A DNA stretch of 64,000 nt from Luteimonas gilva (GCF_005239095.1 NZ_SZUA01000003.1:496001-560000), one strand, 5' to 3'. Shown: positions 40,806-50,570, counted from the first letter of the stretch. Translations and numbers: made by a program. Notes: a model not told the origin generated them from the sequence alone.

Positions 40806-42215
40806 TCACTGCTGCGGCTTCAACTGCGCCTCGGCATTGACGGTGAGCAGGCGATTGACTTCCTGCACGTCGGCGATGTCCAGCTGGCCGGCGGCCTGGT
40901 CCAGGCGCAGGCGGTTCTGCAGGAAACCGTACTTGGCTTGCGCGTACAGCTGCTGCGCGTTGAACAGGTTCTGTTGGTTGATCAGCACGTCGATCACGGT
41001 GCGGGTGCCGACTTCCAAACCGACTTGCGAAGCTTCGTACGCGGCCTTGGCCGAAACCACCGCCAAGCGGCGCGCTTCGACTTCGCTGACGCCCGCGACC
41101 AGCGCCTGATAGGCGCTGCGGGTGCTGCGCTCCAATGCGCGCTTCTGCTGTTCCAGCTGATCCTGCGCCGTGTCGCGGCGGGCGAGCGCTGCGCGCACTC
41201 GCGACTGGGTGACGCCGCCGGAGAAGATCGGCACCGACAAGGTCAGGCCGATGCCCGGGCCATAACCGTGGTCGCTGTTGAACGGCCCGAGACTGGTGCC
41301 GCCGCGGCTGATGTCGCCCCAGCTGTTGGTGTCGCTGTAGTTGCCGCTCAGGTACAGCCGCGGCCAATGGCCGGCGCGCGCGGTTTCCACGTCGGCGGCG
41401 GCGGATTGCACCTGGTATTGCTTGGCCATCAGCGCCGGATTGTTCTTCACCGCGCTATCGACCCAGCTTTCCACCGTCTGTTCCGGCGGCAATTCCGGCT
41501 TGAAGTCTTCCGGCAGGCCCTTCAGGTTGCGCACCGGCTGACCGGTGATTTCGGTCAGCGCCTGGTAGGCGTCTTCCAGTTCGTTGCGGCGGACGATGGT
41601 GTTGGCGCGGGCGCTGTCGTACTGCGCGCGCGCTTCGTGCACGTCGGTGATCGGCGCCAAGCCCACTTCCAAACGCTTGTCGGCGAAGTCGAACTGCTTC
41701 TTCAGCGCGGTTTCCTGCGCTTCGGCCGCGGCCAGCGTTTCGATCGCGACCAGCACGTTGAAGTAGGCCTGCGAGGTGCGGATGATCAGGTCGTCGTTCG
41801 CGCTGTCCAGCGAGAAGTCGGCGCCCTTGCTCAGCGCTCTCTGGCTTTTCAGGCCGGTGAACAGGGCGCGGTCGTAGACCATCTGGTCCAGGTTCACGCC
41901 GGTGCGGCGGGTATTGGTCTCGGTGGTGCGGTTGCCGCCGGTGATCTGGCCGGTGATCGGGTCGATCCGGGTCGGCGTATTGCCGTCGACGTGGTTCCAA
42001 TCGCGGTTGAACGACGCGCTGCCGTCGATCTGCGGCAGCATCGCGCCGCGCGCCTGCACGGCGCCTTCCTTGACGGCGCGGCGGTCGGATTCTGCGGCCG
42101 ACAGCTGCGGATCGCCGGTGCGTGCCAGCTCGTAGGTCTGCAACAGGTCTTCGGCGAAGGCGCTGGCCGGCAACAGGGCCAGGGCGAGGGCGAAAAACAA
42201 CGGGCGGCGACTCAT
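40806..42215 (-). CDS. tolC: TolC-family outer-membrane channel protein
   Basis: A 469-aa outer-membrane efflux protein. Signal peptide LFFALALALLPASAFA. The two helical repeats of the family begin TYELARTGDPQLSAAESDRR and QVQSAAADVETARAGHWPRL; GPGIGLTLSVPIFSGGVTQS and EVGTRTVIDVLINQQNLFNA are standard TolC segments. It serves as the outer channel for tripartite pumps such as RND or type I systems. The RND adaptor/permease pair at 43929-48403 lacks its own channel and could use it. A terminator hairpin follows. Confidence 0.95.
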   Translation of the reverse strand: MSRRPLFFALALALLPASAFAEDLLQTYELARTGDPQLSAAESDRRAVKEGAVQARGAMLPQIDGSASFNRDWNHVDGNTPTRIDPITGQITGGNRTTETNTRRTGVNLDQMVYDRALFTGLKSQRALSKGADFSLDSANDDLIIRTSQAYFNVLVAIETLAAAEAQETALKKQFDFADKRLEVGLAPITDVHEARAQYDSARANTIVRRNELEDAYQALTEITGQPVRNLKGLPEDFKPELPPEQTVESWVDSAVKNNPALMAKQYQVQSAAADVETARAGHWPRLYLSGNYSDTNSWGDISRGGTSLGPFNSDHGYGPGIGLTLSVPIFSGGVTQSRVRAALARRDTAQDQLEQQKRALERSTRSAYQALVAGVSEVEARRLAVVSAKAAYEASQVGLEVGTRTVIDVLINQQNLFNAQQLYAQAKYGFLQNRLRLDQAAGQLDIADVQEVNRLLTVNAEAQLKPQQ

Positions 42216-42283
42216 GCGGGGAGGTCCTTGGGTTTTTATTTGGCTGTCCGCGCATCGATGCGCGGGCGGGTTCTACGGTCGCA

Positions 42284-42940
42284 TCACAAACGGAATTCGG
42301 GCGCCGGCTCGGCGCCGGCAAGGTACTGCAGCTCGGTTTCGAACAACGATTCGATGCGCGCTCCGTTGACTTCGTTGCGCACGCGAACCGCTTCCATCAC
42401 CGGCGCCCGGCCGCGGACCACGAACAAGCGTCCGCCTGGGCGCAGCCATTCGACGAAGCGGGCCGGCACCGCATCGACCGCCGCGGTCACGCAGATCGCA
42501 TCGAAGCGCCGCTGCGTGTTCCAAGCCAGCGCATCGGCGGTTTCGACGCGCACGTTGTTGTCGAAACCGTGCTGCGCCAAACGCGCCCGCGCCGCTTCGG
42601 CCAACTGCGGCGCTATTTCGAGACTATGCACGTCGCGTGCCAGGTAGCCGAGGCAGGCGCTGACGAAGCCGCTGCCCGCGCCGATCTCCAGCACTTCGTC
42701 GCCGGCGCCGATCTCCAGCGCCTGCAGCATGCGGCCTTCGACCACCGGCTTCATCATCGATTGGCCGTGGCCGATCGGCAGTTCCAGGTCGGCGTAGGCC
42801 AGCGCGCGATAGGCCTCGGGCACGAACGCATCGCGCGGCACGGCGTTGAGCGCCTCGAGCACGCGGATATCCAGCACGTCCCAGGGACGTACTTGCTGTT
42901 CGACCATGGTTTCGCGGACTTTGGCGTAATCGATCGTCAT
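42284..42940 (-). CDS. pcm: Protein-L-isoaspartate O-methyltransferase family protein
   Basis: A 218-aa SAM-dependent methyltransferase that in known members repairs isoaspartate in aged proteins. Segments: MVEQQVRPWDVLDIRVLEAL, VPRDAFVPEAYRALAYAD, PIGHGQSMMKPVVEGRMLQA and the SAM motif VLEIGAGSGFVSACLGYLA. The ATG at 42940 was chosen; the open frame upstream is GC-rich leader without family match. Located 69 bases upstream of tolC on the same strand, and probably co-transcribed with it. Confidence 0.9.
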   Translation of the reverse strand: MTIDYAKVRETMVEQQVRPWDVLDIRVLEALNAVPRDAFVPEAYRALAYADLELPIGHGQSMMKPVVEGRMLQALEIGAGDEVLEIGAGSGFVSACLGYLARDVHSLEIAPQLAEAARARLAQHGFDNNVRVETADALAWNTQRRFDAICVTAAVDAVPARFVEWLRPGGRLFVVRGRAPVMEAVRVRNEVNGARIESLFETELQYLAGAEPAPEFRL

Positions 42941-43192
42941 AGGGGCAGTAGGGAGCGGCCGGCCCGCGATTTTACCGGGTCCGGGGCTCCTCCGCGCCTG
43001 CGGGGAGCCGGGGAATAGCATTCATCACGCTTCATCCGGGTCTGAGTGCCGGAAGTAACCAAGACTCTCGTACCGCGGGACCGTCTATAGCTTCCTGCAG
43101 CGCCCGCAAGCGGGCATCGGGCAAACGTCTCCTCGTCTCCATGACAGCTGTCAGACGACCGCGGACGTCCGCATCGCCGCGGCGGACACCGT

Positions 43193-43855
43193 TCAGCGCG
43201 GCCCGTAGGCGCGCAGGAACAACTCCACCGTCGCGTCGATATGCGCGTCCACCTCGCGCTTGCTCGGCGCGCCGCACAGGCCGCTGGCCATGCGCATGTG
43301 CAGCTCGCCTTTCAACAAACAGAAGAATTGCGGCACGGCACGGTCGATGTCGGGCACGTCGAGTTCGTGCGCCGCCGCGCGCGCTTCCAAAAAGGCCTTG
43401 AACGCGTCCTGCACCTTCTGCGGACCGGCCTGCCAGAACATCTGGCGCACGCGGATGTCGCTGGCCTGGGTCATCATCATCCGGTGCATCGACAGCGCTT
43501 CGTCGCTGGTGATCAGCGCGAAGAACGCCTGCGCGATCCGGGTCAGCTGGCTGCGCAACGGGCCTTTCAGGTCCGAGGGGAACAAGTCCGCCGGCATCTG
43601 CTCTTCGCACTTGGCGCGGATGGCCTCCATGAACAGCGCGTCCTTGTCGCCGAAATGGCTGTAGACGGTGAGCTTGGACACGCCGGCCTCGCCGGCGATC
43701 TGGTCCATGCTGACGCCGTCGTACCCCTGCAGGGTGAACAAGCGCTTGGCCGTATCCAAGATCGCGGCGCGCTTGTTCAGGTCCTTAGGACGGCCTGGAC
43801 TGGCCGCTTTGGGGGCCTTGGAAGCGAGTGGGCTGGCGGTGGCTGGCTTGCTCAT
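43193..43855 (-). CDS. TetR/AcrR-family regulator
   Basis: A 220-aa repressor. The helix-turn-helix is AILDTAKRLFTLQGYDGVSM, DQIAGEAGVSKLTVYSHFGDK (about residues 30-70); the rest is the helical ligand domain. The N-terminus is a basic Ala/Ser/Pro-rich extension (KPATASPLASKAPKAASPGR). Divergent from the RND adaptor gene with an AT-rich intergenic region, the usual layout of a pump and its local repressor. The 252 bases between this gene and pcm (42941-43192) show nothing clearly recognisable. Confidence 0.92.
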   Translation of the reverse strand: MSKPATASPLASKAPKAASPGRPKDLNKRAAILDTAKRLFTLQGYDGVSMDQIAGEAGVSKLTVYSHFGDKDALFMEAIRAKCEEQMPADLFPSDLKGPLRSQLTRIAQAFFALITSDEALSMHRMMMTQASDIRVRQMFWQAGPQKVQDAFKAFLEARAAAHELDVPDIDRAVPQFFCLLKGELHMRMASGLCGAPSKREVDAHIDATVELFLRAYGPR

Positions 43856-43860
43856 GCGGC

Positions 43861-43915
43861 AATACTAGACTAATCGGTTTTATATTTATACTATACCGGC
43901 AAGTCCATTAATAGG
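43861..43915. promoter_or_regulatory. AT-rich divergent promoter/operator of the RND pump
   Basis: Much lower GC than its surroundings. GACT-n3-CGG (43868-43877) and CCG-n3-AGTC (43896-43905) are inverted half-sites around TTTTATATTTATACTATA, which holds TATACT (43887-43892), a possible -10 for the adaptor. A TetR dimer pair could sit here. Confidence 0.5.
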
Positions 43916-43928
43916 CCGGAGTGGAACC

Positions 43929-45068
43929 ATGTCGCCGATCTTCAGGCAAGCCATGCTGGCGGGCGCGTTGCCGGGCATGCTCGTCCTCCTCGCCGCCTGC
44001 AGCAATGCGGCCACGCCCAGCGAAACGCCGCGTCCGGTGCTGGTCACCCGCGCGGGGGACTCCGGACCCGCCGCCACCGCCTATGCCGGCGAAATCCGCG
44101 CCCGCGAGGAGAGCGCGCTGTCGTTCCGGGTCGGCGGCAATCTGATCCGCCGCGACGTCGATGTCGGTGCGCGGGTCAAGCGCGGCGATCTGCTGGCGGT
44201 GCTGGATCCGGGCGATCTGCGCCTGCAGGCCCAAGCCGCGCAGGCGCAGTTGGCCGCCGCGGAGGCCGAACTCGGCCGCGCCCGCGCCGACCAAGTCCGC
44301 TACGCGCAATTGGAGAAGCAGCAACTGGTCAGCCGTTCGGCGCTGGATGCGCAGAACGCCGCCTTCCGCGCCGCCGAAGGCCAGGCCCGCGCCGCGCGCG
44401 CCAATATGGATGTGGCCCGCAACCAGGCCGAGTACTCGCAACTGCGCGCGCCGCGCGACGGCGTCATCGCCAGCCGCCAGGCCGAAGCGGGGCAGGTGGT
44501 CGCCGCCGGCCAGACCGTGTTCACCCTGGCCGGCGACGCCGGCCGCGAGGTCGCCATCGCTTTGCCGGAAGCGAGCATCCGCGATTTCAGCGTCGGTCAG
44601 CCGGTGCTGGTCGAATTGTGGAACGCGCCCGGCGAACGCCTGCCGGGCAAGATCCGGGAAATCGCCCCGGCCGCCGACCCGCAAGCGCGCACCTACGCCG
44701 CGCGCATCGCCTTGCAAGGCGATGCCGCGAATGCGGTGGAACTGGGCCAGAGCGCACGCGTCTACGCCGCAGGCGTCGGACGCGCCACCCTGACCTTGCC
44801 GCTGTCGGCGTTGCAGCGCGACGCGAACGGACGCAGCGCGGTGTGGGTGGTCGATCCCCAAACCCAGCGCGTGCATGCGGTGACGGTGCGCACCGGCGCT
44901 TTCGGCGAAGACAGCGTGCCGGTACTCGACGGCCTGCGGCCCGATGCGCTGGTGGTCGCCGCCGGCGGACATCTGCTGCGCGAGAACCAGTGGGTGGCGC
45001 CGGTGGATCGGGAAAACAGACCCCTCTACCCGAACCAACAGAAGCGACTCACCGCAAGCGCCAAGTAA
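43929..45068 (+). CDS. RND efflux periplasmic adaptor (HlyD/AcrA family)
   Basis: A 379-aa lipoprotein adaptor. A signal with lipobox LAAC (PGMLVLLAACSN). The lipoyl-like domain is RVGGNLIRRDVDVGARVKRG and later YSQLRAPRDGVIASRQAEAG; a helical hairpin of Ala/Gln/Glu-rich repeats (QAAQAQLAAAEAELGRARAD) links them. The C-terminal beta-barrel and membrane-proximal domains follow. It bridges the permease encoded 179 bases downstream and an outer-membrane channel. The gap to the permease is filled by a repeat block, which is unusual. Confidence 0.93.
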   Translation: MSPIFRQAMLAGALPGMLVLLAACSNAATPSETPRPVLVTRAGDSGPAATAYAGEIRAREESALSFRVGGNLIRRDVDVGARVKRGDLLAVLDPGDLRLQAQAAQAQLAAAEAELGRARADQVRYAQLEKQQLVSRSALDAQNAAFRAAEGQARAARANMDVARNQAEYSQLRAPRDGVIASRQAEAGQVVAAGQTVFTLAGDAGREVAIALPEASIRDFSVGQPVLVELWNAPGERLPGKIREIAPAADPQARTYAARIALQGDAANAVELGQSARVYAAGVGRATLTLPLSALQRDANGRSAVWVVDPQTQRVHAVTVRTGAFGEDSVPVLDGLRPDALVVAAGGHLLRENQWVAPVDRENRPLYPNQQKRLTASAK

Positions 45069-45099
45069 TCCGAACAAAGCGACTCCCGCTCGGCACCGA

Positions 45100-45232
45100 C
45101 TCCCCCTCTCCCCTGCGGGAGAGGGATGGGGAGAGGGGCACGGTCGCGACGAAACCAAGCTTTAGATAACGAGCGCAGTCGACACTCACCCTCACCCCAA
45201 CCCTCTCCCGCGAAGCGGGAGAGGGGGCTAAA
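45100..45232. repeat. Compound CTCTCCC/GGGAGAGG repeat between adaptor and permease
   Basis: CCCCCTCTCCCCTGCGGGAG at 45102-45121 with GATGGGGAGAGGGG, then CTCACCCTCACCCCAACCCT and CTCTCCCGCGAAGCGGGAGAG (about 45185-45226) in inverted order. It occupies nearly the whole 179-base gap. Confidence 0.85.
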
Positions 45233-45247
45233 AGCCAGAGCGAACCA

Positions 45248-48200
45248 ATGCGCAGATTCAACCTTTCCGAGTGGGCGCTGAACAACCGCAGCCTGGTGCT
45301 GTACGCGATGCTGCTGCTGGGCCTGGTCGGCGCCTGGTCCTACCGCCATCTCGGCCAGTCCGAAGATCCGCCTTTCACCTTCAAGGCGATGGTGGTGCGC
45401 ACGCTGTGGCCCGGCGCGACCGCGGAAGAGGTGTCCACCCAGGTCACCGAGCGGATCGAAAAGAAATTGATGGAGACCGGCAGCTACGAGTTCATCCGCT
45501 CGTATTCGCGGCCCGGCGAATCGCAAGTGATCTTCATGGCCCGCGATTCGATGAAGTCCTCGCAGATCGAACCGCTCTGGTACCAGGTGCGCAAGAAGAT
45601 CGGCGACATCCGCCCGACCTTGCCCGACGGCGTGGTCGGCCCGTTCTTCAACGACGAATTCGGCGACACCTTCGGCAACATCTACGCGCTCACCGGCCAG
45701 GGCTTCGACTACGCGGTGCTGAAGGACTACGCCGACCGCCTGCAATTGGAACTGCAGCGCGTGCCGGACGTCGGCAAAGTGGAATTGGTCGGCCTGCAGG
45801 ACCAGAAGGTCTGGATCGAAGTCAGCAACACCAAGCTGGCGACGCTGGGCGTGCCCTTGTCGGCGGTGCAGCAGGCGCTGGAGCAGCAGAACGCGATCGC
45901 GCCCGGCGGCTTTTTCGAAACGCCCAGCACGCGCGTGCAGTTGCGCGTGGACGGCGCCTTCGATTCGATCGAAGCGATCCGCAAATTCCCGATCCGCGCC
46001 GGCGACCGCACCATCCGCCTGGAAGACGTGGCCACGATCCAGCGCGGCTTCGCCGATCCCGCCGCGCCGCGTATGCGCTTCATGGGCGAGGACGCCATCG
46101 GCCTCGCGGTGGCGATGAAGGACGGCGGCGACATCCTGCGCCTGGGCAAATCCCTGGAAACGGAGTTCCGCCGCTTGCAGGAAACCTTGCCGGCCGGCAT
46201 GCAGCTGCGCAAGGTCGCCGACCAGCCGCACGCGGTGCAGGAATCGGTAGGCGAATTCGTGCGCGTGCTGGCCGAGGCGGTGGCGATCGTGCTGCTGGTC
46301 AGCTTCTTCTCGCTCGGCTTCCGCACCGGCTTGGTGGTGGCGGTGTCGATCCCGCTGGTGCTGGCGATGACTTTCGCGGCGATGCACTACTTCGGCATCG
46401 GCCTGCACAAGATTTCGCTCGGCGCGCTGGTGCTGGCGCTGGGCCTGTTGGTGGACGACGCGATCATCGCGGTGGAGATGATGGCGATCAAGATGGAGCA
46501 GGGGTTCAGCCGCCTGAAAGCGGCCAGCTTCGCCTATGAATCCACGGCGTTTCCGATGCTGACCGGCACCTTGGTGACCGCGGCCGGCTTCCTGCCGATC
46601 GCGACCGCGGCTTCGAGCACCGGCGAATACACGCGTTCGCTGTTCCAGGTGGTGACCATCGCGCTGATCGTGTCCTGGGTCGCGGCGGTGCTGTTCATCC
46701 CGTACCTGGGCGACAAGATGCTGCCGGACCTGCACGACGCGCATCTGAAGCCGACCCTGCGGCAGCGGGCGTTCGCGTTCTTCCGTTCGCGCTTCGGCTC
46801 CCGAACCGCGCCGGCGCATGAGGCGGCGCCGGCGGCCCAGGACGCGCACGATCCGTACCAGTCGCGCTTCTACCAGCGTTTCCGCGGTTTGGTGGAATGG
46901 TGCCTGTCGCGCAAATGGTGGGTCATCGCCGTCACCGTAGCGGCGTTCTTCGCCGCGATCATGATGTTCCGCTTCATCCCGCAGCAATTCTTCCCCGATT
47001 CCACCCGCCCCGAGCTGATGGTGGACATGGAGCTGGCGGAGGGCGCCTCGCTGCGCGCCACCGAAGCGCAGGCCAAGAAGCTGGAGAAGCTGCTGCAAGG
47101 CCACGAAGGCATCGACAATTACGTCGCCTACGTCGGCACCGGTTCGCCGCGCTACTACTTGCCGTTGGACCAGCAGTTGCCGGCCGCCAATTTCGCCCAG
47201 TTCGTGGTGCGTGCCGACGATCTGGAGGCGCGCGAAAAAGTGCGCCGCTGGATCGTCGACGAAGTGATTCCGCGCTTCCCCGAACTGCAGGTGCGGGTGA
47301 CGCGCCTGGAAAACGGCCCGCCAGTCGGCTATCCGGTGCAGTTCCGCGTGTCCGGCGAGCACATCGACCAGGTCCGCGCGCTCGCGCGCCGGGTGGCCGA
47401 GCGGGTGCGCGCCAATCCGCACGTCGCCAACGTCAATTTGGATTGGGACGAGCCGAGCAAAGTCGTGCGCTTGCGCATCGACCAGGACCGCGCGCGCGTG
47501 CTCGGCGTGACTTCTTCGGACGTCGCCCATTTCCTGTCCGGCTCGCTGTCCGGTTTGCGGGTCAGCACCTACCGCGAAGGCAACGAGCTGATCGAAATGC
47601 TGTTGCGCGGCCCGGACGACGAGCGCGCGCGGCTGGATCTGCTGTCGAGCCTGGCGATCCCCACGGCCAGCGGCCAGTCGGTGCCGCTGTCGCAGGTCGC
47701 GAAGCTGGAATACGCCTTCGAGGAAGGCATCGTCTGGCACCGCGACCGCCTGCCGACGGTGACGGTGCGCGCCGACATCAAGGACGCGCTGACGCCGCCG
47801 ACGGTAGTGGCACAGATCGAACCCACGCTGGACAAGATCCGCGCCGAACTGCCGGAAGGCTATCTGCTGAAAACCGGCGGCACGGTCGAGGATTCCGCAC
47901 GCGGCCAGAACTCGGTCAACGCCGGCATGCCGCTGTTCCTGGTGGTGGTGTTCACCTTGCTGATGCTGCAGCTGCGCAGCTTCTCGCGGGTGTTCCTGGT
48001 GTTCCTGACCGCGCCGCTGGGCCTGATCGGCGTGACGCTGTTCCTGCTGCTGTTCCGCGTGCCGTTCGGTTTCGTGGCGATGCTGGGCACCATCGCGCTG
48101 GCCGGCATGATCATGCGCAACTCGGTGATCCTGGTCGACCAGATCGAACAGGACATCGCCGCCGGCCACGACCGCTGGCACGCGATCATCGACGCCACCG

Positions 48201-48403
48201 TGCGCCGTTTCCGCCCGATCGTGCTGACCGCGCTGGCGGCGGTACTGGCCATGATTCCGCTGTCGCGTTCGGTGTTCTACGGACCGATGGCGGTGGCGAT
48301 CATGGGCGGCCTGATCGTCGCGACCGCCCTGACGCTGCTGTTCCTGCCGGCGCTGTACGCCGCCTGGTTCAAGGTGAAGCCCGAAGAAGCCCGCGCCGCT
48401 TGA
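45248..48403 (+). CDS. RND efflux permease (HAE1 family)
   Basis: A 1051-aa inner-membrane proton-driven pump. N-terminus WALNNRSLVLYAMLLLGLVG; family motifs AMVVRTLWPGATAEEVSTQV, SLGFRTGLVVAVSIPLVLAM, and the TM4 proton-relay LGALVLALGLLVDDAIIAVE (the Asp-Asp pair). The second half has GGTVEDSARGQNSVNAGMPL and IALAGMIMRNSVILVDQIEQ. The sequence type is closer to the TriC/VexK-like branch than to AcrB, judging by the SEDPPFTFKAMVV opening. Substrates cannot be told. No outer channel gene follows; tolC 5 kb away is the obvious candidate. Confidence 0.95.
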   Translation: MRRFNLSEWALNNRSLVLYAMLLLGLVGAWSYRHLGQSEDPPFTFKAMVVRTLWPGATAEEVSTQVTERIEKKLMETGSYEFIRSYSRPGESQVIFMARDSMKSSQIEPLWYQVRKKIGDIRPTLPDGVVGPFFNDEFGDTFGNIYALTGQGFDYAVLKDYADRLQLELQRVPDVGKVELVGLQDQKVWIEVSNTKLATLGVPLSAVQQALEQQNAIAPGGFFETPSTRVQLRVDGAFDSIEAIRKFPIRAGDRTIRLEDVATIQRGFADPAAPRMRFMGEDAIGLAVAMKDGGDILRLGKSLETEFRRLQETLPAGMQLRKVADQPHAVQESVGEFVRVLAEAVAIVLLVSFFSLGFRTGLVVAVSIPLVLAMTFAAMHYFGIGLHKISLGALVLALGLLVDDAIIAVEMMAIKMEQGFSRLKAASFAYESTAFPMLTGTLVTAAGFLPIATAASSTGEYTRSLFQVVTIALIVSWVAAVLFIPYLGDKMLPDLHDAHLKPTLRQRAFAFFRSRFGSRTAPAHEAAPAAQDAHDPYQSRFYQRFRGLVEWCLSRKWWVIAVTVAAFFAAIMMFRFIPQQFFPDSTRPELMVDMELAEGASLRATEAQAKKLEKLLQGHEGIDNYVAYVGTGSPRYYLPLDQQLPAANFAQFVVRADDLEAREKVRRWIVDEVIPRFPELQVRVTRLENGPPVGYPVQFRVSGEHIDQVRALARRVAERVRANPHVANVNLDWDEPSKVVRLRIDQDRARVLGVTSSDVAHFLSGSLSGLRVSTYREGNELIEMLLRGPDDERARLDLLSSLAIPTASGQSVPLSQVAKLEYAFEEGIVWHRDRLPTVTVRADIKDALTPPTVVAQIEPTLDKIRAELPEGYLLKTGGTVEDSARGQNSVNAGMPLFLVVVFTLLMLQLRSFSRVFLVFLTAPLGLIGVTLFLLLFRVPFGFVAMLGTIALAGMIMRNSVILVDQIEQDIAAGHDRWHAIIDATVRRFRPIVLTALAAVLAMIPLSRSVFYGPMAVAIMGGLIVATALTLLFLPALYAAWFKVKPEEARAA

Positions 48404-48405
48404 AG

Positions 48406-48640
48406 CCCTCTCCCGCCTGCGGGAGAGGGTTGGTGAGGGCGCGCACCGCGTTAAGTCGCGTCGATAGGTTGGATTCCCCGAGACGTCGGAATCGCGTTGT
48501 TTGACGCGATCAGTTACCCCGCGCGCCCTCACCCTAGCTCCGCTTCGCGCCCCGGCCCGCGCTTTCGCGCGTGCGCTCAGCGGCGCGCGCGGCAGTGCTG
48601 CGCAAGCAACGCCGCATCGCCCCGCAAGCGGGAGAGGGGA
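48406..48640. repeat. Compound CTCTCCC/GGGAGAGG block after the permease
   Basis: Starts CCTCTCCCGCCTGCGGGAG (48407-48425) then GGTTGGTGAGGGCGCGC, and later GCGCGCCCTCACCCTAGCTC (48521-48540) and CCCGCAAGCGGGAGAGGGG (about 48620-48639) in inverted order. A GC-rich middle of about 80 bases lies inside each half. The 330-base gap before the next gene holds nothing else I recognise except the probable promoter close to 48700. Confidence 0.82.
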
Positions 48641-48733
48641 TGACCGCGCCTTTGCCGCGCGGCGCCTTTCAGGTCTAGACTCGCCCCAGCAAGCGAGGCC
48701 GGCGCGTCCGGCGAGCCAGCAGCGAGGATCGCG

Positions 48734-50557
48734 GTGAAGCCGACCGATATTCGCAACCCCGACACCTTCCACAAGGTCGTCGATTGCCAATGGGCCTGCC
48801 CGGCGCATACGCCGGTGCCCGAATACATCCGCCTGATCGCCGCCGGCCGCTACGCCGACGCGTACATGGTCAACTGGCAATCCAACGTCTTCCCCGGAAT
48901 CCTCGGTCGCACTTGCGACCGTCCTTGCGAACCGGCCTGCCGACGCGGCCGCGTCGAAGAAAACAACGGCGAGAAACCCGAACCCGTCGCGATCTGCCGG
49001 CTCAAGCGCGTCGCCGCCGACAACAAAGGCGAAGTGCAAGCGCGGATGCCGAAGCCGGCGATGCAGCGCAACGGCAAACGCATCGCGTGCGTGGGCGCCG
49101 GGCCGTCCTCGCTCACCGTCGCGCGCGATCTGGCGCCGTTGGGCTACTCGGTCACCGTGTTCGAAGCCGATCCGAAAGCGGGCGGCTTCATGCGCACCCA
49201 GGTACCGCGCTTCCGTCTGCCCGAATCGGTGATCGACGAGGAAACCGGCTACATCCTCGATCTGGGCGTGGATTTCGTCGGCGGCCATCGCATCGAATCG
49301 ATGCGCGATCTGCTGGCGCAAGGCTTCGATGCGATCTTCGTCGGCAGCGGCGCGCCGCGCGGTCGCGATCTCGATCTGCCGGGCCGGCAAGAAGCCGCCG
49401 CGCAAATCCACGTCGGTTTGGATTGGTTGGCGAACGTCTATTTCGGCCACGTCACTGCGGTCGGCAAGCGCGTGCTGGTGCTCGGCGGCGGCAATACCGC
49501 GATGGACTGCTGCCGTTCGGCGCGGCGTTTGGGCGGCACCGACGTCAAGGTGCTGGTGCGCTCGGGCTTCGACGAAATGAAAGCGAGCCCGTGGGAAAAA
49601 GAGGACGCGATGCATGAGGGCATCCCGATCCTCGACTACCGCGTACCCAAGAGCTTCGTCCACGCCAGCGGCCGCCTGACTGGCATGACTTTCGAACTCG
49701 TCCGCGCCGAATACGACGACAAAGGCCGGCGCAAATTGGTTCCGACCGGCGAACCCGACGAATTCCATCCCTGCGACGAAGTGCTGATCGCGGTGGGCCA
49801 GGAAAACGCCTTTCCCTGGATCGAACGCGACCTGGGCATCGAATTCGACGAGTGGGGCATGCCCATCGTCGACAAGGTCACGCATCAGTCGACCTTGCCG
49901 AACGTGCTGTTCGGCGGCGATGCCGCGTTCGGGCCGAAGAACATCATCTGGGCGGTCGCGCACGGCCACGCGGCCGGGATTTCCATCGACAAACTGCTGC
50001 ATGGCGAAGATACGCGCGAACGGCCCGATCCGCTGGTCCAGCTCGATTCGCAGAAGATGGGCATCCACGAATGGAGCTACGACAACGCGGTCTCGCCGGA
50101 CGAACGCTATGTCGTGCCCTGGTCGGAGGCGGCGAAGAAGCTGGACAGCATGCAAGTGGAGGTCGAACTCGGCTTCGACCCCGCGACGGCATGGAAGGAA
50201 ACCCAGCGCTGCCTGAACTGCGACGTGCAGACCGTGTTCACCCGCGACAAGTGCATCGAATGCGACGCCTGCGTCGACATCTGTCCGACCGATTGCATCA
50301 CGTTCACTCCGAACGCCGACGAGGCCGTGCTGCGGACGCGCCTGACCGCGCCGGCGCTCAATACGACACAGGACCTGTACGTGTCCGAGCCGCTGAAGAC
50401 GATGCGGGTAATGGTGAAGGACGAAGACGTGTGCCTGCACTGCGGCTTGTGCGCGGAGCGCTGCCCGACCGGGGCCTGGGACATGCAGAAATTCCTGTTG
50501 CTGGAGACTTATGCCGGCTCGGGATGCCGAGGGGCGAAGCGAAAGGAGGCGGCGTGA
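48734..50557 (+). CDS. GltD-like FAD/NAD(P) oxidoreductase fused to two [4Fe-4S] ferredoxin-type clusters
   Basis: A 607-aa flavoprotein. The N-terminal part carries the Cys-rich dihydropyrimidine/glutamate synthase small-subunit region (CQWACPAHTPVPEY, RTCDRPCEPACRRG), then the FAD site VGAGPSSLTVARDLAPLG and NAD(P) site VLVLGGGNTAMDCCRSARRL. Residues 507-518 (CIECDACVDICP) and 567-578 (CLHCGLCAERCP) are two ferredoxin-type Cys clusters. GTG start. The 2-oxoacid oxidoreductase subunits follow at once, so it probably passes electrons between NAD(P)H and ferredoxin for that enzyme. No large GltB is nearby. Confidence 0.9.
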   Translation: MKPTDIRNPDTFHKVVDCQWACPAHTPVPEYIRLIAAGRYADAYMVNWQSNVFPGILGRTCDRPCEPACRRGRVEENNGEKPEPVAICRLKRVAADNKGEVQARMPKPAMQRNGKRIACVGAGPSSLTVARDLAPLGYSVTVFEADPKAGGFMRTQVPRFRLPESVIDEETGYILDLGVDFVGGHRIESMRDLLAQGFDAIFVGSGAPRGRDLDLPGRQEAAAQIHVGLDWLANVYFGHVTAVGKRVLVLGGGNTAMDCCRSARRLGGTDVKVLVRSGFDEMKASPWEKEDAMHEGIPILDYRVPKSFVHASGRLTGMTFELVRAEYDDKGRRKLVPTGEPDEFHPCDEVLIAVGQENAFPWIERDLGIEFDEWGMPIVDKVTHQSTLPNVLFGGDAAFGPKNIIWAVAHGHAAGISIDKLLHGEDTRERPDPLVQLDSQKMGIHEWSYDNAVSPDERYVVPWSEAAKKLDSMQVEVELGFDPATAWKETQRCLNCDVQTVFTRDKCIECDACVDICPTDCITFTPNADEAVLRTRLTAPALNTTQDLYVSEPLKTMRVMVKDEDVCLHCGLCAERCPTGAWDMQKFLLLETYAGSGCRGAKRKEAA

Positions 50558-50570
50558 TGCGTTCTTGCTC

